A DNA stretch of 64,000 bases from positions 3,534,001-3,598,000 of the forward strand of contig JAGMUV010000001.1 of assembly GCA_020744425.1 (NCBI GenBank). The letters are read 5' to 3'. The notes below the pieces were generated by a model. The model was given only the letters and a program-made list of their open reading frames with translations, was not told the origin of the DNA and made no database searches. The stretch's first letter is position 1. The number at the start of each line of letters is the position of its first letter. A program made the translations under genes and the position numbers. This document shows, in pieces, positions 54,771 to 64,000 of the stretch. This stretch comes from Dactylonectria macrodidyma (lineage: Eukaryota; Ascomycota; Sordariomycetes; Hypocreales; Nectriaceae).

Positions 54771-55875
54771 CTAGCCCCTAGCCCATGCCTTGGTAAGCAG
54801 CTCCTCAACGGTCACGGGAAGAATCTCAGGATATTTATGGTTGAGCCTATTCTCATTGGGCACAAAGATTCGTCCCTCGATTGTCATCCTGCCAAACATG
54901 GCCGTCATCATCTCGGCAACCTCAGGGGTGGACTCGCCAGCTCCGTAACCCTCGGACAAAAGAGTGGCCTTGTTGTTCATAAGCCTCTCCTTGCTATCGT
55001 AGATGACGTCGAATGTTTTACCTAAAAGATTCGTCAGTGCTATTCGTCGTCTTTATTTCCCAACTCTGCCCCCTCAGCACTCTCACATACCCGTAATATT
55101 CTCAGCATGTGCGAGCATCTGGTTGAAAGTAGTGTCGGAACCACTGATGATGCTGTGTTCGGGCCAGGCGCCTTCGTCATCGAGAAGACGGACGACGAAC
55201 CGGGCAACATCGACCGAGTAGGTCAAGGTTAGGGGTTCATTTCCAGCACCTGGGATGGCGGCCCGGCGTGTGGCGACGTCAAGAGCCCAAACGTGGGCCG
55301 AAAGGTCGCTTTGGATGTTGGGTAGCCCAAAATAGTCCATAAACCACCCGTTCGTAAAGCGGGTGTACTTGAGGCTGGATTTCTTTAGTGCTTTCGCACT
55401 CTGAACCCAGAAGGCAAAAGACTCCTCCAGCTGAGGGTCGCTAGCATCGCGTCAGCATGCGGTTAGGAGATGGGAGTAGATATGCTTGCGTTGCGTCAAT
55501 GTAGAATGTAAATTCACTTGGAATGAATCGCCTAGTCTGCCCTGATTTGTCGGCTGCTGCAATCAAGTTGAGCTGCGATTGACTGGCCACCGGGTTCTGG
55601 AGGCCAATTGTCGAGATGACTGTATCAATGTTGTGTTCCTCCATTACCTTTGCCATGGAGTCAACATCATTTTAGTCGACCACGACAAACGGCGGGGCAT
55701 CTGGCTGTGGTGTGCTGGGAAACTGTGTAGCTAGTTAGGAAATGTTCTCATGGGAACGATCCGTTCGTACCTTTCGGCTCAGGATGAGGACCTGATGTTT
55801 TTCGCTTATCTGCAGTTGCTTGACGATGGTCTTGCCAACACCACCTGTGCCTCCAGCGACTGCGACGACGGCCAT
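54771..55875 (-). pseudogene. NmrA-like NAD(P)-binding reductase, three exons, disrupted
   Basis: Exon 1 is 55875-55771, MAVVAVAGGTGGVGKTIVKQ, with the GxxGxxG dinucleotide-binding loop. Intron 55770-55723 (GTACGA...CAG). Exon 2 is 55722-55091; intron 55090-55022 (GTATGT...TAG); exon 3 is 55021-54771, ending LLTKAWARG. Motifs: IDTVISTIGLQNPVASQSQL, RRFIPSEF, KKSSLKYTRFTNGWFMDYFG and LTYSVDVARFVVRLLDDEG, as in isoflavone-reductase/NmrA relatives. Two faults: a TAA in exon 2 (VVVD*NDV, at about 55673-55675) and a one-base frame change between the codons for FYIDATQA and for DPQLEESF; the exon sum of 988 bp is one over a multiple of three. Either a recent pseudogene or assembly errors. Confidence 0.82.
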
Positions 55876-56518
55876 GTTGAATTGGAATACAGAGTCCTAC
55901 ACGAAGATTGACGCACGATCATGGGCTGCTTAATCATTCAGACCCAAGGCCGAACATTATCTCGCGGCCTAATATGCCGTTACTTATACTTTGCGAGACG
56001 CTCTAAGCTGCCCATCGTATCGAGAATAATGACGGACTCGCAAAGTTGCGGACTTCCAGAGACCAAGTGCCAAAAGTGCGGACTTTGAGTAAATAGTGAA
56101 TACGATTCATGTGGCAGACGCGCAACTTAATTCGTCGTCGGCGTCCGCGGCCCCCGTCTCCTGATACTGAGGCGTGGGCCACAGGGCATGACGTGAAGGG
56201 AAGATCTGACTAGCAGATCAGCTAAGCCTGCATAACCAACACCGGTTGCATTCTCGTATCTCTTGTCAAGCCACAATCTTGAAGTGGCGTTTTAGACGGG
56301 GGTCAAGCGGAGTTTTGGGTGCGACAACCACTTTTAGTGTTAGAGTTGGCGGAGATTTGGGGCCATTTTAGACAAACGAAGGACTAGCTGGGGGCTTGGG
56401 TGTTGGGGCAACAAACGAAGATATAAACTAACATCGCTCTTCTCCCATGCCTTACCTGAATCACCAGGAGGGCAGTTCTTCCTTATTCTCATACCAACTT
56501 CCACGTCCGATTCTGAGT
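55876..56518. promoter_or_regulatory. Shared divergent promoter of two reductase genes
   Basis: A 643-bp gap between head-to-head starts. TGCGGACTT occurs at 56047-56055 and 56077-56085, 30 bp apart, with a related gacggactcgc at 56031. CGG-type repeats are usual targets of Zn2Cys6 regulators. A TATAAA for the right gene lies at 56422-56427. A common regulator is inferred only. Confidence 0.45.
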
Positions 56519-57309
56519 ATGGCAGGTTCCAAGGTTCTGGTCCTGGGGGCTACAGGGCCAGCGGGCATCTGCTTGCTGCGCGAGCTGCTGTATCGCAAAC
56601 ACGCCACTATTGCCTATGCGAGAACTCCGTCCAAGATCCCAGCGGATCTCGCAAGCAACCCACTCCTCGAGGTATGAAAGACTTGATACGCGACGTCTCC
56701 AACTCCCCTGTGACGTGAAAAGCTAATGTCTACACGCAGGTGATGGAGGGCGAGATGGACAACATCGACAAGCTGGGCTCGGCGGTTGCGAAGTGCAATA
56801 TCGTCCTGTCCCTGCTGGGGCCTAATTCCAGCCAAGGTCGAAGTCTTGCGCCATCCCTGTATCCTAGCTATTACTCGGCTCTGTTCCCACTGATGCGGCA
56901 GTATGGTGTTACGCGCATCTTCGCCATGAACTCCGCATCGGCCGAGGATGCCCAGGATTCGTGGGTGCTGGTCCTTTACCTTCTCACGCTCATTATTCGA
57001 GTATTAGTGCCGAATGCGTATCGGACTATGCAGGGTATTTCCCGAGTCTTTAAAGAGGAGGACCGCGGGTTGAGCTGGACATTGTTTCGCTTGGCCAATC
57101 TCCCGGGAAACGATGACGAGGAGAGCTGGAGGAAAGATCGCGAAGATGGGCCGGTATACGCAGGTTATGTAGGCAAGAAGGGCTACACACTGTCCTTGAA
57201 GAGAGCAGCTTTGGCGAGATGGCTTGTAGATAGCACAGAAAGCGGGGCACCGGAGTGGATTGGCAAGATGCCGGCAGTAAGCAAATCTAGCATTGCTAAG
57301 GTAGCTTGA
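56519..57309 (+). CDS. NAD(P)-binding Rossmann-fold protein (NmrA/NAD_binding_10 type), two exons
   Basis: Exon 1 56519-56671, intron 56672-56739 (GTATGA...CAG, 68 bp), exon 2 56740-57309; 240 residues with no faults. MAGSKVLVLGATGPAGICLL carries the GxxGxxG loop at residues 10-16. After the second strand come IVLSLLGPNSSQGRSLAPSL and TRIFAMNSAS, the usual central strands of atypical short-chain reductases, then a hydrophobic stretch WVLVLYLLTLIIRVLVPNAY that may dock to a membrane. RGLSWTLFRLANLPGN and ALARWLVDSTESGAPEWIGK complete the fold. The catalytic YxxxK is not evident, so it may be a redox sensor or a reductase with unknown substrate. An upstream in-frame ATG at 56447 would add 24 residues; the later start fits the family better. 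Confidence 0.85.
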
Positions 57310-57362
57310 CGTGTAGCAGGTTTATTGATGGGAGCTATACCGCGTTATTAGAAGAGTCCAAG

Positions 57363-57638
57363 TCAACGAGGGCTTCCGTAATAAATGGTTTTCATACAAA
57401 TGAACCCGACTATCGTATATCCCAACAAGCCAAACTGAAGAGCGAGGTTACTAAGGAAAAAGGTATTCACGCAGCAGCAGAGAACACAACGTACAAAGGC
57501 GACCACGGCGAGTGCATCATCGAAACCATAACCGGCTTTAGTGAGACGCCTCGAGATAAGACGGAGGACAAACGCGACAGTTGCAATGGGGAGGGTCACT
57601 CCAACTGAAACATAGATATTAGGGGTATCATCCCTCAT
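57363..57638 (-). pseudogene. Rhodopsin-like (fungal 7-TM) membrane protein, N-terminal fragment
   Basis: From ATG 57638: VGVTLPIATVAFVLRLISRR then LTKAGYGFDDALAVVAF. The R-x-x-SRRxTxxGYGxDDxL pattern after the first membrane helix marks the large fungal rhodopsin-domain family related to PTH11-type receptors. An apparent GTACGT...TTAG intron of 44 bp follows, but splicing leads to a stop, and without splicing the frame ends soon. Helices 3-7 are missing. Convergent with the reductase gene, 53 bp apart. Confidence 0.65.
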
Positions 57639-58956
57639 GATGCATGATTGTGGGTAGGGTGCCGAAACGCGAAAAGACGAAGGCTCCCGCCAGCTTGAGA
57701 TGGTCGGTCGATATCAAAAAGGAAAGGAAAAGGGAAAGAGACAGAAGAGGAGGCGAGCCGGGGCATTTGAGGACTCTTTGATGAGCCAATCATTCAACGA
57801 TTGTGATCGACTCGAGAGGGTTGCCAGTCACTGAACCGGGTGTTTGGTCGAGAATCCGTCAGACCACCATCAGGCCTAAGCCTAAAACCCCGCTAAGGAA
57901 CAGGACTGGCCACCAGGTTTAAGTAGTTCCTAACAGCACCGAAGGCACCAACGTCAGTCGCATCACATCAGGGGAAACCAAGGGCTAACGCGCTGAATCC
58001 CCGTGGGGAAGAGCGTGATGATGCCGGAGTGGGATCATTCCCCGGTCTAGGGATCTCTCCCTTGTTAACCAAACTTGGGAAGGTTAGTCTAGAATCTTGT
58101 CGCTTCATAGGCTGAGCGCTACCCTTCTCTTCGAAAATTTGAGACCATATTTATTGCAGACCATTTCAATAAACGCCCGCAGCATGTCCCAGTACAAGAA
58201 ATCCGCTACATAATGACAGGAGGTTGAGGTAGAGTGACTATCGGGCGGCTGAAGACAGCTGAGGGAATTGTCGCCTTGACCTCTCACCGAAACTGTCTAG
58301 TCTGCGCAAATGGTGGTGGACAGACATATTGCCCAATCTAGCCTTATACAACGCGGTGCCGGTTAATCACTACAACCTTGCATGTACATTTCTATCGGGA
58401 GCGCATCCGGAGCATCCGAGAAGATCCAATCCCAGAACTACTAGCCCGTGTCGCAGAGCAGAGATATAAGGGGGGCTAATGACGTTCTCGCAGCTTAGGT
58501 TACGGCTGAAGGAAGAACAGAACCTCACGGCACCGAAACCCCCATCAGCCTTGATATTAATAGGGCAGAGGAGAAGTAGTCAGTTAAGCATAAGCTGCTA
58601 AGGCTACGGAATTAAAGCAATTGATGATAATGCTATTTAGCTAATTCTGGATCCAGCAGCTAATTTCGCCAGGGCTGTGGGAACGAGAGAAAATTCAGCT
58701 CAAAAAACTTGACACTTCACTTCTAAGTTGGCTGTCCGCTCTATCAAGGGCGAGTTGCTGCTATTACGAAGTCAAAAAAAACACAGTTTTCTTTATATTT
58801 TAAGCATTTCCTAAACCTAATACTTTCACAGTTGCCTAAGATTAAGCATTTCTAGCTCATATGAGCTAAGAAGCTTATATCTTAATAAATATATTACTAG
58901 CCGGACCTAGGAGCTAGGCCCTGATTCTCTTTCCCTCCAGACCTTCTACAATCAAA
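57639..58956. other. No supported gene, partly decayed
   Basis: A purine-rich tract (aaaaggaaaggaaaagggaaag) lies near 57717-57750. 58729-58785 shares ggctgtcc-ctc-atcaagggcgagttg with 54606-54660 and so is a scrap of the same LINE family. AT content rises from 58780. Confidence 0.4.
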
Positions 58957-59397
58957 ATGGCCATACCTATCCTAAGAACTGTCATTAGTTCTACTACTAA
59001 CTTTAGTAATACTAAAATTAATAACTATCAGACTAGTCACTAAATAGCATTTAGGGATTTTAAGCCTTAGCTAAAATAATATCTCTCTTATCGAATCTAT
59101 CTCTTCGCTAACCTTTAAACAGTTAATAATATTACCAATCCGGCTGAGATTCTGGCTTAATTGGACTGGCTAAGCGACTGAGACTATGTCAATCTGGCAC
59201 TGCTTGGCTCTAACGCCTTTCTCGCTACGGTAGGCGATAATGACTTTAAGTCTTTCGCCTGCGTGCAAAATGAGAGGCTCCGCCGCCTTGCGAGAGCCTT
59301 TAACGAAGATAAGGCTACTGATGCAGACTATGCTAAGGCCGAAAAGATCGCCCAGAACCGGGCTTGGATAACAGAGTTGTTAGGACTGCTGAGGTAG
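58957..59397 (+). pseudogene. Unknown ORF of 146 codons with RIP-type stops
   Basis: The ATG at 58957 and TAG at 59395-59397 are in one frame. It opens MAIPILRTVISSTTNFSNTK, continues with six internal stops (TAA, TAG, TGA at positions compatible with Gln or Trp), and then has a clean stretch: YVNLALLGSNAFLATVGDND, FKSFACVQNERLRRLARAFN and AQNRAWITELLGLLR. Mutation is heavy in the first 250 bp and nearly absent in the last 190. I do not recognise the protein. Confidence 0.55.
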
Positions 59398-61207
59398 GCA
59401 CGGATGGAAATAACTGATAACGGGAGTTTCTGAGTCATTTCGAGTGTTTAGGGGCGTTCGGGAATAAAAGTTAGTCTGCGGTTAAAGTTTGGAATCCCGA
59501 GTATCAATACATCGAGTTTTCAATACGCTTTTTTGGCAACACAATGTTTGGCACTTCACCTAGCCTGAGGTTGAAGCCCGAACGTCACAACATGACAAAG
59601 CATCGCCGAAAGTAGAATCGGCGGCATCAACGATGGCTAGAGCCAGTCCCGCCACTCACCTTGGCCGTATACTCAGACGGCTTCTTATCTGCTGAGGCTA
59701 TGGGAGCTCTGAAGGGCCGGCGTGCCGCGCTTAGTTTCCCCAATTCAGGAACCAACGAGATCACCGTCTGCCTCGATAACCTGGCCGTCACCATATGTCT
59801 CCGGGTTAAACTTTTTGGCTCATCCCAAGAAACCTTCTCCAATTCCGGGCTCTAACTGCATCGCACGGAGCCACAGGTTCAAAGGGTGCAGGATAAACGG
59901 TGTGGGATAGAGGAGTCAGGGTGCTTGCACTGGAAGGTTCGGTGTAGTGTGTGTTCACACTCAAGATTTAGTGTGGTGGGGATATTCTCAGGTAGGTCAA
60001 GGACAAAACGTGAGGGACGAAAGGGTTAGGGATGAAGGACCACAAGCGTTTCCTGCACCGAAACCTAGGGCGTAACAATGCGTAGCGCCGTCCGTCACCT
60101 CCTCTTTTCGCACCTCTCTCTTCACTGGCTGTCGTAGTTGGGCATAATGACTTGGTTCGGCTGCTATTGAAGCGGTATACTAGACTCAGCTCGACCAACA
60201 TGCAAAATAACAGGGCTCTCATTCTGGCGGCTGAGACAGGAAGCCGTAAAACGACAGAAACGCTCTTGACTGACCATGAAAATCGTCGGACCCGTGAAGC
60301 GAGCAATCTATAATTAATTGCATGATCAACGGAGTTGTCCAGTTCGACAGTTGGCCTGAAGTTGGCCTGAATTTCATCACCCTGCCGCACCTCCCTGCCT
60401 TGAAGGCTGGTCACCCGCCAATATCCAATATCTTCAATATTCATGAACCTGGCCCGAGGCCGAGAGCATGGTACGCAACGGCCATGAAATGGAAATGACG
60501 ATTTGGGGTAGCCCTTACCCGCTGGCGGCTAAGCTTACCATGATAACTTCGTCTCGGTTATTACCTTGCATGGTGCGGCGAAAATTGAGGTCACAAGGTC
60601 CTAGCTTGTGGAGTGCGGGGCAACGCGGAAACCTCCTAAATCGCCAAGCCGCTGGTAACCCCTGCCGGGTAATGTGGAAACTGCCGATATAATACCTATT
60701 CCATAGTTTCTTTAGCCAATGGGCAACAAAGAATGACTCGCCTGATCACCAATTTACGAACCAATGAGGATCTGGACTTCGCATGATGATTACCATCCTT
60801 GAACCGTTCCCCAGGAGCCCCACTCCGCCCCATGGAGAGGAATGATGCCCTTGTTATTCCACTATCCACTTAACCGCAAGAGGTAAGTCAAGATACCTTG
60901 CTATCGCTGATGCCGAGAAGAGCGCTTGGAAGGTTTGAAGGCCTTGCCGGAGTGCACTTCTAGACCTTGAAGATTTCCCTCTCGTAACCTGTTTTCCTAC
61001 CAACCATCTGATACTGGACACAATGAGGTAACTCATCACGGCTCTACCCTGGTCAAACCATTGAACTGGTCAGGCCTATAAGTTGTGCCCACAATCCCCA
61101 CGATCCCGGATGTGGACCTTACTCCGCAACCAAGCACTTTCTCCCTCTTCTCTCTCTCTTCCTTTCTTGAATCAATTTCATCAGTTGTTCCCTCAAGGTC
61201 CGGCAAC
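59398..61207. other. 1.8 kb without a confirmed gene
   Basis: A minus-strand frame at 60444-59968 (MNIEDIGYWRVTSLQGREVR, then EIQANFRPTVELDNSVD) is open for 158 codons, but its second half is Arg-rich and low in confidence. It could contain a real first exon. The last 200 bp are the leader region of the permease gene. Confidence 0.35.
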
Positions 61208-62850
61208 ATGGCGTACGCTTCCAGCTCTCCTGCCGAGAAAGACATGAAGCGGGACCTCCAACAGGACCCGGAGCTCAACGGTGGTCTGGGACGAGTACCG
61301 TCCCAGCAGGGAGAAGTCGACGACACAATCGCTCACGATGCTGTCTTTGGTGATATCACTGAGGATGGACCCAACTATCGCAATGTGCATATCCCGCCAC
61401 GAGACTCATCCCTAGAAACTAACCGTTCCTAGGTGGGGTGGATAGGCACCGTTGCTCTCATGATGAAGACCCAGGTCGGCCTTGGCGTCCTCTCTATCCC
61501 GGCCGTATTCGACACACTCGGCATCGTCCCTGGTGTCATCTGCCTGAGCACCATAGCCGCTATCACGACGTGGTCAGACTATATTGTTGGTGTCTTCAAG
61601 CTTCGCCATGCCTCGGTCTACGGCATTGACGATGCCGGTGCTCTGATTTTTGGGCGCCTTGGCCGCGAAATCCTTGGGATTGCCTTCTGTCTATGTACGT
61701 GAACCTAGAAAAACGAAATTGATCGACTCTAACCCTTGTAGATTGGATCTTTGTTGCCGGCTCTGGCATGCTGGGCATCTCGATCGGACTGAACGCTGTC
61801 TCGACTCACGGCGCATGCACCGCCGTCTTTGTTGCTGTCGCCGCCATCGTGGGATTTGGGCTCGCGAGCATTCGTACATTGGGTCGTATCAGCTGGCTCG
61901 CGTGGCTTGGACTGGTTTGCATTCTTACTGCCAGTGGGTTTCCTTTTGCCATTCCCCCATACTTGCTTGCTGACCACTGCCCAGTTTTCACCGTTACCAT
62001 CGCTGTTGGAGTACAAGATCGCCCCAGTGCTGCACCTCATGACGGCCACTGGGAATCCGATTTTAAGATCGTCAACAACCCGTCGTTCACCGAAGCCATT
62101 TCCGCGGTGTCTGCGCTTGTCTTCGCGTATGCCGGCACGCCAGCTTTTTTCTCCATCGCCGCGGAGATGCGTGACCCCCATCACTACACTCGAGCCCTCA
62201 TTATCTGCCAATCCGGAGTGACTATTACTTATATCGTCATTGGCTGCGTCGTCTATGTCTACTGTGGGTCCTATGTCGCTTCCCCTGCTCTTGGCTCTGC
62301 GGGCCCAACCATCAAGAAGATCAGCTACGGGTTAGCGCTTCCCGGCTTGATTGCTACAACGACCCTTGTGATTCATGTAAGGACCTAGTCGCAACTCGAC
62401 CACTTCCTTATACTAATAACTATCTAGTTTGCCGCCAAGTATATGTTTGTTCGCATTCTCCGAGGCTCTAAGCATCTTACTGCTAACACTTTGGTTCACT
62501 GGGGAACCTGGCTGAGCTGCACCTTTGCCACCGCCGTCATTGCCTATCTGATCGCTAGCGGTATCCCTGTTTTCGGTGGTCTTGTTTCCCTTGTCGGGGC
62601 TCTTTTCGGCACTCTTATGTCCTTCCAGCCCATGGGTTGCATGTGGTTGTACGACAACTGGAGCAAGGGCCGGCAGGATCCCACACTCAGATGGTATCTC
62701 ATGGTCGCCTGGAGTGTTTTTGTCATTGTCTCCGGAACCTTCCTCATGATTGGTGGTACATACGGATCCATTGTTGGCATCATCGACTCTTACAAGGAGT
62801 CTGGCGGTTCGGCTGCATGGTCCTGCGCCGACAACTCAAATTCCGTTTAA
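61208..62850 (+). CDS. Amino-acid permease, AAAP family (Mtr-like), five exons
   Basis: Exons 61208-61384, 61433-61694, 61742-61933, 61985-62376 and 62428-62850; introns of 47-51 bp, all GT-AG, the last with branch site tactaat. The joined 1446 bp gives 481 residues in frame. The N-terminal 55 residues are hydrophilic and cytosolic (MAYASSSPAEKDMKRDL), followed by GWIGTVALMMKTQVGLGVLS, the first helix with the GLGVLSIP substrate motif of AAAP carriers. Further segments: FVAGSGMLGISIGLNAVS, SFTEAISAVSALVFAYAGTP, ATTTLVIHFAAKYMFVRILR and FLMIGGTYGSIVGIIDSY. The family moves neutral and aromatic amino acids with protons, in fungi as Mtr of Neurospora. Intron 3 (51 bp, no stop) could be retained and would add 17 residues. 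Plasma-membrane or vacuolar location unresolved. Confidence 0.92.
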
Positions 62851-64000
62851 GTTGCAGCACACTGGCATTTCTTCCGAGATACAACCTAGAGTAGGGGGCT
62901 GATAGCTCGGGCAAGTATGCTACAGTAAACAGGGCAAAGAATAGCTCATTCATTCAAACATGTTCCCATACCTGCTTCGTTCGTAGCAACGTCTATTCCC
63001 CTTTTTGTCAATGTAGGCTTGGACTACATTTCTCCCACTTGCCAAGCCCGGTCCCGCATGTGCATGGTGTTTCTTGGCGTTTATGATCTCTCTATGCAAC
63101 TGTTACTTTTGGTTCTACGAGAATGTTTGGCTTGCCGCTTGTCTTGAGTCATCGCAAGTTTGGCTGCTGCAACACATCAGCTATTCCTAACTGTGGAATT
63201 TCCTAGATGACCCCGACCATAACCCTACCGGCAGACCCTTTCCTATGACTGAAACGTAGCAACCTTAGTTCATTGTTTCGAGCTTTTCTGAATAGCTCTA
63301 GGTACGCAGCATGGGTGCGGGTAGAAGAGATGATTGAATTGCGCTGCTTTCTTCTATTTAAGGGACCGACGAAGGTCGGTCCCTTATACCTATGATCAGT
63401 CTGCAGATATCATAGGCAGCAGTCTGCTGCATGACGCTAGTTGTTGCATTCACGATTATCGTGGACTTGGGTGATCCTTGCCTCATCCCAACTCTACCAC
63501 CTATAACTCTAGCCCTGTTTATGTCGTGATAGACCAAGGCATTGTGCACGCGTTGAGAATTGTCACGTCCGATAACAATTGAATAAGTTATTCAATGTAA
63601 TCAAGTTGTATTAATAGCTACATAGCGTATGGGGCTATCTAAGAGTTTGGCCGAGTCCATACCTCCAGTCGTTTTGGTGCTCGCTCTATCTTCTGGTGAG
63701 AGTGCGGCTGTGATTCTTGGGGGAAGCACAGCGCTCCACACGGTGACACTCGGTAATTAGATCGTGCCGTAGGGTTTACGCCGGTTGTAAGGCGCTCGCG
63801 TTAAAACACAAGGATTAGAATCTCTGATGGGGATATCGGGCGCTTACGCTAACCCTCATTCTTACGCAGAAAATCTCCGGGTGAGGCGAGGTGAGGGGTA
63901 CAGTGTGGCGGGAAGGATTAATAACTAAGGGCAGGGATTGTTGGAAATAGACCACTATTCCAACCAAGCCAGCAAAAGTGTGAGGCAACCATATCCACTT
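62851..64000. other. Downstream region of the permease and window end
   Basis: No gene supported. A minus frame at 63549-63358 (HDINRARVIGGRVGMRQGSP) is short and unassigned. TGTCACG at 63563 followed by aagttgtattaatagct near 63605 recalls pieces of the chromovirus-like LTR but in a different arrangement; not enough to call. A strong hairpin is listed separately. Confidence 0.35.
63359..63386. repeat. Perfect hairpin, 12-bp arms
   Basis: taagggaccgac, loop gaag, gtcggtccctta. The strongest short hairpin in this part of the window, about 500 bp after the permease stop, too far to be its terminator with certainty. Confidence 0.6.

Noticed and set aside
54365..55221. Forward ORFs opposite the LINE and reductase sequences
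   Set aside because: The minus strand has clear family motifs; the forward frames do not.
61729..62211. Minus-strand ORF of 160 codons
   Set aside because: Antisense to permease exons with well-supported splice sites; no domain.
63562..63640. Another chromovirus-like LTR
   Set aside because: TGTCACG and aagttgtattaatagct are present, but their order and orientation do not match the LTRs in this window and no second end was found.
1..64000. tRNA or rRNA genes
   Set aside because: No cloverleaf with anticodon arm and TTCRA box, and no rRNA core sequence, was recognised by eye; a dedicated scan could still find one.

Overview
This is a nuclear segment of a filamentous ascomycete (Pezizomycotina). 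Eurotiales is my best guess, but no single gene proves it. Intact genes have short GT-AG introns of 47-69 bp, one with a visible tactaat branch site. The protein families seen are typical of mould genomes: NmrA-like reductases, an AAAP amino-acid permease, Zn2Cys6 and C2H2 regulators, F-box and ankyrin proteins, and a rhodopsin-like membrane fragment. Long AT-rich islands carry transposon reading frames full of TAG, TAA and TGA where Gln or Trp codons are expected. This is the signature of repeat-induced point mutation (RIP, C to T mostly at CpA).

Layout: 1-1.5 kb is the end of a decayed pogo/Fot1-type transposon. 2.3-7.3 kb holds broken or short genes: a Zn2Cys6 factor, an unknown fragment, an F-box protein, an ankyrin-repeat protein, a Helitron helicase fragment and an acidic/basic protein fragment with a 24-base G run. 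8.2-8.6 kb is a solo LTR with perfect 5-bp target duplications. 8.75-20.1 kb is a hAT-type transposon (17-bp inverted ends, 8-bp duplication CTATTAAT) split by a full-length Ty3/gypsy chromovirus-like element (copy A, 437-bp LTRs, duplication CTTTA). 20.3-25.6 kb is a graveyard of a C2H2 regulator, a phosphotransferase and an unknown gene. 26.9 kb has a small secreted-protein gene with a TATA box. 28.45-39.88 kb is a Mutator-like element (48-bp perfect inverted ends, 9-bp duplication GTCAGCTTC) split by a second chromovirus-like element (copy B, 417-bp LTRs, duplication TTTTC).

40.2-45.3 kb holds a two-exon small protein gene with palindromes in its promoter, a short LTR-like repeat, a three-exon multi-span membrane protein and an unknown minus-strand gene. 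45.6-51.9 kb is a RIP-mutated autonomous Helitron (Rep plus PIF1-type helicase). 52-55 kb has BCS1, LTR and LINE fragments. 54.8-57.3 kb has two divergently transcribed NAD(P)-binding reductase genes; the left one is broken and the right one looks intact. 57-61 kb is mostly debris. 61.2-62.85 kb is an intact five-exon amino-acid permease gene.

The most unusual observation concerns the two chromovirus-like copies. They share gag-pol and part of the LTR but carry different sequence in one contiguous block made of U3 plus an extra reading frame on the opposite strand to gag-pol. Both opposite-strand frames have the same architecture but little sequence in common, which looks like modular exchange of an antisense gene together with its neighbouring promoter. 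Everything here comes from reading the sequence by eye; no database search was run.
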